DNA of 64,000 nucleotides, taken from contig OX438743.1 in NCBI GenBank assembly GCA_949316235.1, positions 31,155,242 through 31,219,241 on the forward strand. The letters run 5' to 3'. Below, one piece after another: positions 32,701 through 43,534 of this stretch. The stretch's first letter is position 1; every line of letters starts with the position of its first letter. The translations under genes and the position numbers were made by a program. Below the pieces are notes generated by a model that made no database searches, had not been told where the DNA came from, and saw only the letters and a list, made by a program, of their open reading frames with translations. The DNA comes from Oegoconia quadripuncta (taxonomy: Eukaryota; Arthropoda; Insecta; Lepidoptera; Autostichidae).

Positions 32701-33050
32701 TGAAAAACTATTCACAAAACAAAAGTAAATTTTCGATCATCAAATATATAGGTACCTACCCAAGAAAATGGTACATTAAAGAATCGTAGATCGCATAACT
32801 TTTAAACCGACGCTGTACATTAATGTAACTTACAAAAAGATAACTTTATCTCGAAGTTCGCAAGTGAAAGTTAGCGTCGGGTGAAAAATGCAGCCAAGTT
32901 GCTTCGAAAGTGCAAGTGAAAAGACTTGGGACTTCAACGCGCTTCAGTGATTCACCCGCGGCGGGGCGGGATGAATTTAAAGTTTAAGTTATTCTATGTA
33001 AGTGAAGTTATGAAGTCATTATAAAGTTCTTTATAATACCAGTGAATAAC
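29751..33050. other. No gene seen in 3.3 kb; minor traces
   Basis: GC-rich patches at 29990-30120 and 32930-32975 (CACCCGCGGCGGGGCGGG). A minus-strand A-tail of LINE type at 30612-30665 (AATAAATAAAAATCTTTATT). A CAGCGCCATCTATTATCG block at 31573-31600 resembles a short dispersed repeat. Frames of 77 codons (30747-30980), 80 codons (31620-31862) and 66 codons (32589-32789) have no motifs. Confidence 0.4.
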
Positions 33051-33155
33051 CATGTTACTCATTATTAACAACGGTTTCACGGGGTAGCGGCTTCGATTCC
33101 CATCGGGATAATGTTAACTTGGTTTGGTTGGTAGTAGAGTATTTATAAAGCAGTC
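33051..33155 (+). repeat. Degenerate SINE C head
   Basis: TTAACAACGGTTTCACGG, CTTCGATTCCCATCGGG and GGTTTGGTTGGTAGTAGAG keep SINE C order with many changes. Confidence 0.55.
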
Positions 33156-33329
33156 AATAGATGTATAAATATAAAAAACTTTTTTAGCTTTTAGCTCAAA
33201 ACTTTTTTATACGGTATGTAGCAGGTTAGCAAAAGTACTTAACTACCGCATCTATCAAATAAATATGCACACGCACACATAATATTACTTAATTTCTTTA
33301 GTTTGACTTTTAACACAATGCAATTTAGA

Positions 33330-33928
33330 CTCATTAACTTAACGTCTCGTATATTACTGAGGATTGATTTTATTGATATTTATATAATAATTAATGATAT
33401 TATAATTTTATTGTAATGTAATTAAACACGTTACCCATTCAATTGTAACGATAACCATTGTCAGTGACGTAATAAGAGTTTTAATTGGCATAAGTTTGCT
33501 ATTAGTTTTTTGTATATATATTTGTAATAATGCTGTTGATTCTATGTTAAAACATAAACTGACTGGATTTTGACCACAATCCCACTTTGTGGAAAGTTCT
33601 TTAAGAATTCATCATCACCATCATCATCATCTCAGCCCGTAAACATCACACTGCAGGGATATAGGCATTCCATCGTATAATGAGGGAGTATGGGCCATAG
33701 TCCACCACGCTGGCCCTATGCTGGTTGGGGACTTCACATGCCTTAGAATTTTTATTTCTCAGGCATGCAGGTTGTTTCCTCACGATGGTTTCCTTCACCG
33801 TTTAAGAGCAGTTGGATAAATGCCCATAAGTAATTAAATTAAATTTAAACACTCATGGCCTGCCTGGGAATCGAACCCGGAACTCCCAAATTGGGAGACC
33901 GCATCTTAACCGCTGAGCCACCGACTCT
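33330..33928 (-). repeat. SINE D with long 3' tail, minus strand
   Basis: The head at 33845-33928 (minus: CGGTGGCTCAGCGGTTAAG, B box GGTTCGATTCC) is followed by the body with AATTTGGGAGTTCC, GGCATGCCTGAG-type and CCAGCGTGGTGGACTATGG blocks, then GGGCTGAGATGATGATGATG. Another ~250 bp (33330-33600) matches 61855-62105 as well, so the tail belongs to the repeat. A 60-codon minus frame at 33853-34035 is just SINE plus flank. Confidence 0.85.
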
Positions 33929-34106
33929 GTATTTAACTGAACAATCGGGACTAGACTGCGATCGGGCCCGACTGTTTGACATTCCTTCTGAATCACGGTA
34001 AAACTTATGCTAATTAAACCGCCAAAAATAGGCAAAACAACCTACTTCAGTAAGGTTTTGTTCTCTAGCTCCGATAACTTACCAACCAATTTTGAGTATC
34101 GCGGTG

Positions 34107-34421
34107 TCACAATATAGATCTCCATCTAAGCATAAGCTGCAGTAAAGTGCTGCTGCCTAAAATGAAAATCACGGACACCGATATGACGCACATAACTAAC
34201 ATTTGATACCTCGATATACGAGGACGTTTGTTTAAATTGGTGGTAGTACGTCCACAACGAACTTCAGTGAACCACTTATGTACCATTCCATGAGAAGGCC
34301 CAGGATGCCTCCAATATTTTTCCAATTCGTCGTCGATCTACCATGTAAAAAATAGTATTTAACTAACACTGGAAGTCCGCATTTGTCCATATTCAAAGAA
34401 TGTTTAGAAGGCACCTAACTT
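34107..34421 (-). pseudogene. Mariner transposase remnant (N-terminal DNA-binding part)
   Basis: The minus strand reads VLVKYYFLHGRSTTN, then LEKYWRHPGPSHGMVHKWF and TEVRCGRTTTN. The order KYYF-x-x-G ... P-S-x-G-M-V-x-K-W-F ... F-x-x-x-R-C-G-R is the helix-turn-helix region of mariner-family transposases. Two frames are needed, so at least one frameshift is present. No catalytic D,D34D region is visible downstream. Remainder lost. Confidence 0.8.
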
Positions 34422-35373
34422 TTTTGCTTCTAAAAAGTTTATTTCCTCGCAAAATTTTAAAAAAAGAACGGCATTTGTAAGGAGTTCCTTATTATGAAAC
34501 AAAAATAAATTATGAAAAAGTTTTCAATCAACCATGAAGTCGTGGACTTATCAAACCTCCCTCGTTACTTGATACTTCGATACCATTGCGACACCGAAAA
34601 CTGTTTCGTACCTACTTAGTTTTGTTAAATATAGTCTTACCACAAAACGTATAAACTAAACATAAACTTGGGAATGTCATGTTGGATGTTTTACCATAAA
34701 ATGTATCCTATGACACTCTGCACCATGTAATCCGCCTAGCCATTTAGGATCCCTTTAGGATTTAGGAGTACAGGATGGGCCAAAGGAAAGGACACTTCAT
34801 GAACGGACAGTCCATTAAAATTTCGCAATTTTTGTGGTGTATCTTCCTATAATCTTAATTCATAATTTTTTGTAGAAGGATGGAAAACCCATCATTAATA
34901 AAATAATAATGTTTTCTAACAATTCTGTAGCTTACTTTAGGTGATAAAACCTACAACATTGAATTAAAGTTACCACTGTGAACTTCATTCCGTTGTAGAA
35001 GATGCTAAGGTTTCCTAAAATAATTTTCTAAAAAATTAATCAATGGCTACTTTATATTTTCTAAAAATAGGTTATTGAGTCGTGATATTTGCCTTCGGTG
35101 AAATTTTTCATAAATATAAAGAAGTTATTGATCGATTTTTATTTAATAGTTACAGGAGTTCTAAGTATGTTCTCCGATACAATGAAATTCACAGTGGCAA
35201 TTTCAATCATTTAGTCTATGTTTTATTACTAAATATCCAACCTACTATATCTAAAGCAAGTTACCGATTTGTTAGAAAACATTTTTGTTCTATCACTGAC
35301 AGGTACTCTATACATGCGCAAAAAAACATGTACTTTAAAATTATAGGAAGTTAAAAGTGTATCCTTACTGAAC
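34422..35373. other. No gene seen
   Basis: A 90-codon frame at 35082-35354 starts at GTG after a TGA and has no recognisable domain. The stretch 34660-34740 (TAAAATGTATCCTATGACAC) reappears inverted near 44800-44835, a short dispersed-repeat trace. Confidence 0.4.
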
Positions 35374-35710
35374 TACCGCCTCCGTGGCTCAATGTAAACA
35401 ACATAGGGTTTACGAATCGGAGGTCGCGGGTTTGATCCCCAGCGGGGTACATGTTTAGTACTCGGTTTGGTTGGTGGTAGGGCATTTTAAATGTCGGCCT
35501 GGCTAGCTACCACTATTTTATCTAAATCTGCCGCCAAACAGCAATGTTAATAGCATTGTTGAGTTCCGGTTGTCAGAGATAAGATAGCCAGTTCCCCAAA
35601 TATTTGGGTTTCCGGGTCAGTACGCTTCCACCTTCGGCCTCATCTTCACTTAACATTAGGTGTGATTGAGGTCAAGTGCTAACCCGTTGGGCAAAAAAAA
35701 GAAAAAAAAT
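35374..35710 (+). repeat. SINE C, full length
   Basis: Head ACCGCCTCCGTGGCTCAATG, B box GGTTTGATCC, body GGTTTGGTTGGTGGTAGG, CTAAATCTGCCGCCAAACAG, CCGGTTGTCAGAGATAAG, 3' end CATTAGGTGTGATTGAGG and poly-A. A very similar copy is at 40038-40367, and an inverted one at 63295-63627. Confidence 0.9.
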
Positions 35711-36339
35711 AAACTACCTTTCTTGGCCAGCCGGGTAAAAAATAATAAATTACGTTCGGTTTTATTTTGTGGTATACAACAGATTCATATTTCCCTTTGT
35801 ATTATGTAGCACTCATTAATTATTTATAATGTATGTATGTCGATAAATGGAACAAATAAAGTTTTCCTATTCCTAACTACATATCAATCCGTGCTGTAAT
35901 GGAAAATCTCCCTTCACGACACATCCGACAATCAATCGCTCAACGCAACCGCCGATCAATCATCGAATTATCGTCAGTGTAACTCAATCGGTCGATCGGA
36001 TATGACCCCAGCCCGATGGTGGGTAAACCGGGTTTTTGTCCGGATATGGCGAACATCTAGCTTAGACTGGTGATTGAGGGCATTTGTGGGGAGGCGGGGC
36101 TCCGAAATTGACAGGTTATGAGGTGTAGAGGTATACCTTTAGGTTGCATGATATTGGAAAGTTTATTGATGACGATGTTATATAAAAACACTAAAATTTT
36201 TGTGTACCAGATCTTCACCAAATTGCATAAAACCATCCTACTCGTATAACTCAGTGATCGTCCTAAAATGAACAGCATTATGATCTAACTATTTTCTTCA
36301 TATACCTCATTCAATTCTATATTAGTTTTAAATAAATTA
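35711..36339. other. No gene seen; GC-richer patch at 35930-36060
   Basis: The patch has repeated AATCAATC, GATCAATCATCG and TCGATCGG-like motifs, which could be homeodomain-type binding sites. No frame is supported. Confidence 0.3.
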
Positions 36340-36470
36340 GGTAACCGGCCGTCGCAGAGCTGGCGCTTACCTTAGCCAACGCATCAGTATTGCCATTCAA
36401 CGAGGTAATGCATAGCATCCTGGGTACCCTCACACATGATAGCGATCTTGAACACGTTTTTTGGGGTTTA
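36340..36470 (+). pseudogene. LINE ORF C-terminal scrap (QRISIAIQRGNA type)
   Basis: The plus frame has AYLSQRISIAIQRGNA then a stop. A shifted frame continues THDSDLEHVFWG. A related piece (LPGTLQRDNDLEHV) is on the minus strand at 50745-50825. The two pieces agree in order and spacing, so this is a decayed retroelement protein end; the clade is not assigned. Confidence 0.5.
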
Positions 36471-36689
36471 TCTTGCTTAGTTTTCGGGGCTGATTATATG
36501 TTTTGCAGTCTTTGGTTTGATTGGTTCCTTTCTATTTTTGTAGTTATCTATATTCTTAATTTTTAACCACCAAAAATTAACTTAATTTGTTATACAATAC
36601 AAACAAAAATAAACTTAGTTTGTTATATTAGTAAATTTATGTCATGTAATAAAGTTAGTTCAGTTGAATTAGTCTCCTATCAGTATCAG

Positions 36690-37330
36690 TAGATACCTAA
36701 CCACTTATTAGCTAGAACCTCCTGTGGCGCTGAAATCTAACCACTTCATAGCTAAAATATGGCACTGATATTTAATCTCTATATTGCTGAAATCTTCCGC
36801 AGGGTTGCCTCTTAACCAATTCTTAGCTAGACCTTCTGTGACGCTGATACCTAACCACTTCAAAGCTAGAATCCCCATGATGATGAAACTATTCAGGTGG
36901 AAGCTAAAATCTCTTATGACACTTCAACTTAACTTATTTATAGCTAGAATTGACGACCTGTTTGGTGTAGTGGTAAGAAACTCTGCTACTATACCTAATG
37001 GTCGCGGGTACGAATCCCGCTAGGGGCATATGTTTGTATGATGAATACAGACATGTGTTCCCGAGTTATGGATGTTTTTCATTTATACATGTATTTATTT
37101 ACAAAGAAAAAAATGTATTTGTGTAGTCTATCAACCATTTGGTATCCATAACACAAGCCTAGATGCTTACTGTGGACCTAGATGGCGCTGTGTGTTTGTG
37201 CAAAGACACAGACATCTTCTATGACGCTGCAACTTAACCACTGCTTAGTTACATCCTCCTGTGGCGCAAATACCGAACCATATCAGAGCTATAGAATCTC
37301 TTATGGCGCTGATATCTAACCACTGAACAC
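36690..37330. repeat. Minisatellite, about 10 units of ~40 bp, split by a SINE
   Basis: Units resemble CTTATGGCGCTGATA, TCTAACCACTTCATAGC and TAGAATC. About seven lie before the SINE at 36952-37205 and about three after it. Unit identity is modest, so the array is old. Reading resumes in the right unit phase after the SINE, showing the SINE arrived later. Confidence 0.8.
36952..37205 (+). repeat. SINE B inserted in a minisatellite
   Basis: Head GACGACCTGTTTGGTGTAG, B-box-like GGGTACGAATCC, body GTTTGTATGATGAATACAG, tail CATTTGGTATCCATAACAC and CTAGATGGCGCTGTGTG. Confidence 0.87.
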
Positions 37331-37801
37331 TGAATATCGTCAATCTATCTTTAAATCTATACGTACCTATACACACACAATACGTTTATCAATTGAGTTT
37401 TGGAGCGGTAGTAACCAAATTATTGCATCGAATCGAAGGCACTCGATTGCTTACGCCCATTTTAATTCATTCGATTCCAACCATAGGGGTTTCGCTATAT
37501 TGCAACCTAAAACAAACTATTTATCTATCATTCAATCAAGCAAGTTACTTTACTGCACAATAGGGAATGGACTACTAATAACTACAACAAGATTTATATT
37601 AATCATGCCCCGCTAAGTCGAGTGAATAACACACCCGTACCATCCTTTTCTCGAAGCCACTCAGGCCTCTTTTGACCCCCCTGTAACTTACTTTTGGATA
37701 AAGCTAAACATATTAGATAAAGTTGCAGATTGAGTGCTTCCATACTAACTAAAATAATTTAATATTTAAAAAATAATTAAAATTAAAATAAAATAAATTT
37801 C
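37331..37801. other. No gene seen
   Basis: AT-rich; nothing recognised. Confidence 0.5.
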
Positions 37802-38391
37802 CTCCTACTTCTAACAAAACTGACTTTTATAATTATTCGTTTTCTGTTCATGCGGTCAGGCTATGGAACTCACTTCCTGCCAGCGTACGGGATAGTCAAA
37901 CTCTTGACGTTTTTAAAGCTAGGGTTAAAGAGCACTATCTTGAGGTCTCACGTTAAGTCAATTAATCCGTTATTTTGTAACGATATTTAAATTTTACTTT
38001 TCATCTTGTTGTACAGGTTATAAGTTTGTTATAGGAATTTTTGTATGATGTGTATAGTTTATGTATATTATATATGTATAATATTATATTATATATATTT
38101 ATATATAATGATTGTATGTATGTATAAGTGTATTTACGTTGGGTAATTTTTCGCTTAACGTATTATTTTGGCTTTATTCTTTTATATGATATTTTTAACA
38201 TTTTTTGTTTATTCTGTTTCGTGTACACTTTATGTCTACCTTTTAAATCAAATTTCGCTCTCACGGGTTTGCTAGAAGAGATCTCTTATAGAGATAAGTT
38301 CGCCCTTTGTACATTTTTCTTAAATCTTTGTTAATGACCATTTCTTTGTGTATGTGTACAATAAAGTGTTAAAATAAAATAAAATAAAATA
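37802..38391 (+). pseudogene. LINE 3' end: ORF2 C-terminus and full 3' UTR
   Basis: An unbroken plus frame from about 37802 reads TDFYNYSFSVHAVRLWNSLP and ASVRDSQTLDVFKARVKEHY, ending at TAA 37954-37956. The WNSLPASV ... FK core marks a LINE ORF2 C-terminus. The 3' UTR carries GAGATCTCTTATAGAGATAA, GTTCGCCC and AATAAAG, with an (AAAAT)n end at 38373-38391. Only the last ~50 codons are present, a typical 5'-truncated copy. The 68-codon frame at 38128-38334 is UTR. Confidence 0.82.
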
Positions 38392-38483
38392 ACTGACTTG
38401 GTTGACATGAGATCTCACAACTTTTTACGGCGGAAGAATTGCGTGGCGACACTTGCATTGTGTACATTGTTCCACAAATGAGT

Positions 38484-38580
38484 TGGAAGTTCTGGATGAG
38501 CACGCTCCCACCTCCTGCTGATTTTGGCTTAAAGTCAGGTGTGATTTAGATCAAGCGCTACCCGTCTTTCATAAAAAAAT
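38484..38580 (+). repeat. SINE C, 3' end fragment
   Basis: GAGCACGCTCCCACC, AAAGTCAGGTGTGATTTAG and a poly-A end. Confidence 0.68.
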
Positions 38581-40037
38581 CCTTCACATTGGTACATACA
38601 TGAGATAAGAGGCCTAGTATCGTATACAATGGTGTGAATTAAGAATGGTATGCGTTACTAAATTGTATCTTTATGTAGGTACCAGTATACTCACATAAAT
38701 TACTTTTGTGTATGTATGTATACTATAATATATAGTAGGTAATATTTCAACGTCGCGTCGATACCAATAAATTTTCTTTGTACCTTGTAAGTAGTTGGTA
38801 GCTCATTATTTCAGAGCTCTCATGTGTAAAGGATCCGAGCGCACTTTCAAGTTATCTATTCTTTTGCGAAATTTAGCTTTTTAGATGCTTCTTTGCTCGT
38901 AACTGTGTTTATAGGATTAAAGGGGAGTGACGTAGCATTAGGCAGGAAATTGAAAAAATTGCGTGAACACATTTTATCTTACAAATTTTCTAAGGAGAGT
39001 CCAAAGAAAGAGTGTTATCGAGTGGAAACACAATAGTTTCATGTATTTTGTACATGACATGTAACAAATTATGGTAACAGTTTTTTTTTGTATCGACTGT
39101 TTGTGGGTGTGTGTTTGTTTTTTGTTTTTTTTTTTTTTTTTATTAAAAACTGGTTTACGTACTGTACGTGGTAAAGACTATAGTATACCCTAAATCGTTT
39201 ATTCATTGCGAGGAATAGTGTTAGATTATGACTGATATGTTATCTGTAAATTCATAGGAGCATGAAAAAAATGAAACATCTAGTGAAAAAGAAATTAGTG
39301 ACATTGTGTTAAAAGTATAAACTCGAACTATTTTGAATTTACATTGTGTACCTACATAACCACAAAATAAAGATTATTTTTTCATTTAACATGATATGTA
39401 GCCAAGGTAGCCACAGATAAAAACTAACAAAACAAATTTACTTGAAAAATAAACGGATAAAATATTGCGCAAGTTTAGCATTTGGCTGGGTAATTTAATA
39501 GGTAAGGTAGATGCAAATATTTTATCTTCAAATGGAAATCAAATTAACAACATTAGCTTAACAAAGATTCTTTTAAAATACTCAATGAAATTACAATAAA
39601 TTCTAGGCATTCTGTATTTAAAATTATAAATCAATAAAAGTCAATTTCAACTGAAACTAAAATTGCAAAATTAAAATAGTTTAGCGAAATAATAAAACAA
39701 AAATGTCTGCCGTATGCAACACGAGCAGGGTATAACGTCCCCCAGGTCCCTGACAAAGCAAACTAGGGGGCGATTGTGGGTGGACGGACAGTGACGACTC
39801 ACGTGCGAAAGGGATGGAATTAACAGATGGACATTAGAATGGCGTCATTAGCAAAATATCTTTTCACGCTATACACGGTTATGTATTATTTAGACAGGTT
39901 TTACTGCAGTTCTCTGGTTGACGGAATATTATATATTCATCCTTCGCAGATTATTTAATTCAATTATTTTATTTCAGACAATGACAAGATTAGTTTAAGT
40001 TAGTATAAAATTAGTCATACAACAATAACAATAAATA
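38581..40037. other. No gene seen; LINE poly-A tail on the minus strand at 39115-39165
   Basis: A T-run at 39119-39140 followed by ATTAAAAACTGGTTTACG resembles the 3' end of the LINE at 61507-61722 read in reverse. A GC-richer patch at 39700-39850 includes ACTCACGTGCG (an E-box) but no frame. Confidence 0.4.
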
Positions 40038-40367
40038 ACCGCCTCCGTGGCTCAATCTATACAACATTGGGTTTACGATTGGGAGGTCGCAGGTTCGATC
40101 CCCAGCGGAGTATATGTTTAAGTACTCGGTTTGGTTGGTGGTAGGGCATTTTAAATGTCCGCCTGGCTAGCTACCACCATCTTATCTAAATCTGCCGCCA
40201 AGCAGCAATGTTAATAGCAATGTTGTGTTCCGGTTGTCAGAGACAAGATAGCCAGTCCCCCAAATATGTTGGGGTTTCCGGGTCAGTACGCTTCCACCTT
40301 CGACCTCATCTTCACTTAACATCAAGTGTGATTGAGGTCAAGTACCAACCGGTTGTGCATAAAAAAA
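40038..40367 (+). repeat. SINE C, full length
   Basis: Same block order as 35374-35710, with a complete head, B box GGTTCGATCC and poly-A end. The 60-codon frame at 40208-40390 is the repeat. Confidence 0.9.
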
Positions 40368-40834
40368 TAGAAATAAAATTTAGAAAATGACAAATTTTAA
40401 ATGTCAACTTCTAACCTACTAAAAACGCTGTCCAGTGGCTAGCAATAGGACACTCCTGTTTAGGCGTAGGCGTCTTATAGTGTAGATTTTCAATAATGTC
40501 CTTAAGGATAAATAAACTAAAAAACCTCCCACAGATTATATTTTCCAGATAATTTGCCAGATAATTTGTCGCAATATAAGACTCTCAGAAAATCTAAACT
40601 TTATCCTCAGCTTTACAGGTCCCCACTGTTGCGTCACAGGTTCTTTCACTGGGAGAGCATATGGGCCATCGAATTGGCTTAACGACTGCCTTCAATTGAA
40701 CTATTTAAAGTGTACGGAAACATTTGTATTGAAATACCATTTTGTCCAGCAGTCCAACGACTCACCGCACCAGATATTTTGCGAACAGAGTTCAGATTTT
40801 CGGGTTTCCATATCTACCACAGACTGTTCATTCA
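40368..40834. other. No gene; dispersed repeat trace at 40650-40800
   Basis: CGACTGCCTTCAATTGAACT, TGAAATACCATTTTGTCC and CGCACCAGATATTTTGC match, in order, the repeats at 8188-8625 and 49180-49460. Confidence 0.5.
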
Positions 40835-41125
40835 TTCATGCATCATCAGCCCGTAAACATCCCACTGAAGGGATATAGGCTTTCACGCGTATATGAGGGA
40901 GTATGAGTCGCTAGTCTAATGCTGGTTGGGCAATTCACATGCCTTTGATTTTTATTTCTCAGGCATGCAGATTTCCGCACGATGTTTTCCTTCACGGTAT
41001 AAGAGGAGTCGGATAAATGCACATAAGTAATTAAATCTAATAACTCATTGGTACATGGCCTGCCTGGGAATCGAACCCGGATCTCCTAAATTGGGATATC
41101 TTAATCGCTGAGCGACAAACGCTCC
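40835..41125 (-). repeat. SINE D, minus strand, without long tail
   Basis: From CATCATCAGCCCGTAAACAT to GGCCTGCCTGGGAATCG, AACCCGGATCTCC and the head end near 41124. It lacks the ~250-bp tail seen at 33330 and 61855. Confidence 0.82.
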
Positions 41126-41532
41126 TCATCGCGACCACAGACTTACTACTGCTAAATACTAGATACTAAATAATGGAAGCAGATCGAATCGCATATTTAG
41201 AAAACTACAGAAGATATTGCCAGCTCCTTTTAAAAACCATTTGTAGAAAAGTTCTGAGTGTAATAATTATTTGATTTCCTATTACTCTACCATATCGTAA
41301 AATTTTATTTGCATAAGGAAAACGTAATCTGTTTTAACAAATAGACCTGTTCCAACACAAGTGATTAATGTGAGATCTGCAAACGACAGCGGTCGAATAT
41401 GTATTTCACTGAAGAACTTGACTGATGAATATGTTACGTACAACGGGTGTGATATGATGCATTGTTATTCAAAATGGCCGAAATATGTCATACATTATTT
41501 TTTACGTTTAAAATATCGCACCTACATAATTA
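41126..41532. other. No gene seen
   Basis: AT-rich; the 92-codon frame at 41361-41639 runs into the MITE and has no motifs. Confidence 0.45.
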
Positions 41533-41945
41533 TTAGGTCCTTACCTATGAAATTGGCGTTTTGTATGAAGAATTTCAGACTGTTTTCTCCATACAAAAAA
41601 TTTTTTTTTTTTGGGAATGGCAAATCCAAATTTAGCTAAACTTTGTGTGTATTATCGGATAACATTAAGTTAAGTATAGGCAGCGTTAATTTTTAAAAGT
41701 AACCGCTTTACAAAAGTTTCAGCAAATCTAAGAAATGATTATGGGAAGGACATGAATAGAGCTCTGTTAATTTTTTTTTATTATGTGATTTAGCCCAGAA
41801 ATTAAAAAATATTTCATGTGAAACCCTGAAATAATATTCCGTTTTCCAAATAAAAAACAAATTTGGATATAGCTTTGAAAATCGCAGAAATTAGTTCATA
41901 TGATTAACGAAGAAAAAAACTCAAATTTCATAGGTAAAGAGCCAA
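41533..41945. mobile_element. Mariner-type MITE (413 bp), TA-flanked
   Basis: The left end TTAGGTCCTTACCTATGAAA and the right end read inward, TTGGCTCTTTACCTATGAAA, form an imperfect terminal repeat of about 28 bp with TA on both outer sides (41531-41532 and 41946-41947). A TTAGGT-like start and TA target are typical of mariner elements. No transposase frame is inside, so it is non-autonomous or deleted. Confidence 0.7.
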
Positions 41946-42214
41946 TATTACTCGTAAACATCATCGTTTGTTTATTGTGTATATATTTTAGTTAAAATAA
42001 TTTCAAATAAAAATCTTTGGGGTCATATACCTTCAACGAGCTTATTCTGCGAAAATCTATTAGTTTTAATCTACTGTGATTTTTTGCAAGCACAGTTTGC
42101 TTTTAGCACGGTGGATGTTATCTAAGGTATCATGTATTTCTCTTATCCCATATTTTATCTGGATTCGAGCGATAGATATTTTGTAAGTTTCTATTTGGTC
42201 CCGGGTTAACTGTT

Positions 42215-42770
42215 ACATGATTATCAGCCACAAGACGTCCACTGCTGAACATAGGCCTCCGCCATAGGATTCCAGAGTGACCGGTTCCACACGGCATGCA
42301 TCCAACGATTTCCCGCGACCTTTAGCAGGTCGTTTCTCCATCTTGTGAGTGGAATTCCTACACTGCGCTTGTCAGTGCGTGGTCTCCACTCGACACCTCA
42401 TAAGAAAGCTCAAAGTCACGCAACGAGCTAAGGAGAGGACGATGCTCGGCGTTTCACTACGTAGTATATACAGTAAAAGTGCTGTGTGGTTTCGGCACTT
42501 AAAAAGAATAGAACCAACCCATATCTTCCCGTGGGCGTCGTAAAAGGCTACTAAGGGACTTTCCACCAATTACCATTATAGACTTGCACGTTTCAACGGA
42601 GATGGGCTCACCCCCTGTCACTTGTGCACTAATGTATGTATTTCAAAAGGTGAACCGTGGATGTTTTTTTTTTTAAGTTTGGAACTCCCAAACGCATATA
42701 TTTGTAATATCTCTGACATCCCATTTGGGATATGGGCCGTGATCATATGGTATGTATGTACTGATTGTTA
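42215..42770 (+). pseudogene. Composite repeat with inverted RTE-type LINE ORF fragments (second copy)
   Basis: The minus strand at 42395-42222 reads EWRPRTDKRSVGIPLTRW, KVAGNRWMHA and EAYVQQWTSCG then stop, an intact RTE-type ORF C-terminus. Directly beside it, the plus strand at 42395-42470 reads LIRKLKVTQRAKERTMLGVS, which in an intact protein lies upstream on the same strand. So one piece is inverted, and the sequence between them is deleted. The junction (TCATAAG next to GACACC or GAGACC) and the following GTGTGGTTTCGGCAC repeat are shared with 2145-2640. Confidence 0.78.
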
Positions 42771-42821
42771 AAATAAAAAAGAGATTATTGAATGTGAACA
42801 TAAAGTCGTGGTTATATTCAT

Positions 42822-42966
42822 GTTACTTTAATATAATAAATGTAAAGTGTACCTGTATGTCTGTCCGGCTTTGACGTCTAGACTGCTGAACCGATCATAT
42901 TGAAATTTAATAGACATTCTATGCTAAAAGGGATTCCACACGGTCCGCTCGCGAGCGAAAAGCTAG
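42822..42966 (+). mobile_element. Short Helitron-like unit
   Basis: It starts TAATATAATAAATGTAAAG and ends GAGCGAAAAGCTAG followed by T, with a GCTCGCGAGC palindrome just upstream of the end, as in the 3' hairpin plus CTAG of Helitrons. It carries CTGCTGAACCGATCATATTG. Non-autonomous. Confidence 0.55.
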
Positions 42967-43534
42967 TTTCAATATATTAAAAATTATATTTTTTTTTACA
43001 TGGGATAAATTTACCTCTCAAAATCATTATATTTAGGTAACTGGTAACACCCAACTAAGATTTCTTAATTAACACCCATTCCTAAATATTTTATCTTAAC
43101 GCGATATACCTACTATACCTAGTGGGTAGGTATATTACATAACCCTCAAATACATAAGTGTAGATTAATTAACAAAAAGCGCCCCACGACTCCACGACGC
43201 TTTCAGATTGCGGGCGGGCGGTTCGGGGCCAATGATTAACGAGCGCGGATTCCGGCGCTGTATCGCATGATTAATACGTAACTACGCATTGTGAGCGGGG
43301 CTAACGTGTGAAATGATTGCGGATGCTGCTGATGTCGGGCCAAGATGATGGGCGGTTGGGGGTTAAAAATGGCGGCTATAAGACGCAGATAGGAAATTTA
43401 TGGGTTCTTTTACTTGTAACGGGTCTCGTAGTAGATCCGTACGTGCATGACACCTAAGGTACTACCACCAAATCTTAGAATGAACTATCTATCAGATTGC
43501 TTGTCACATTTATATACCCTTATATTTATATATC
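42967..43534. other. No gene; GC-rich patch at 43180-43400
   Basis: Features GCGGGCGGGCGGTTCGGGG, GCGCGGATTCCGGCGCTG, several ATTAA sites and AAAAATGGCGGC. The patch is clearly richer in GC than its surroundings. It may be a regulatory element; no frame is convincing. Confidence 0.35.

Noticed and set aside
35082..35354. 90-codon plus frame
   Set aside because: GTG start right after a stop, AT-rich, no motif, no splice or promoter context.
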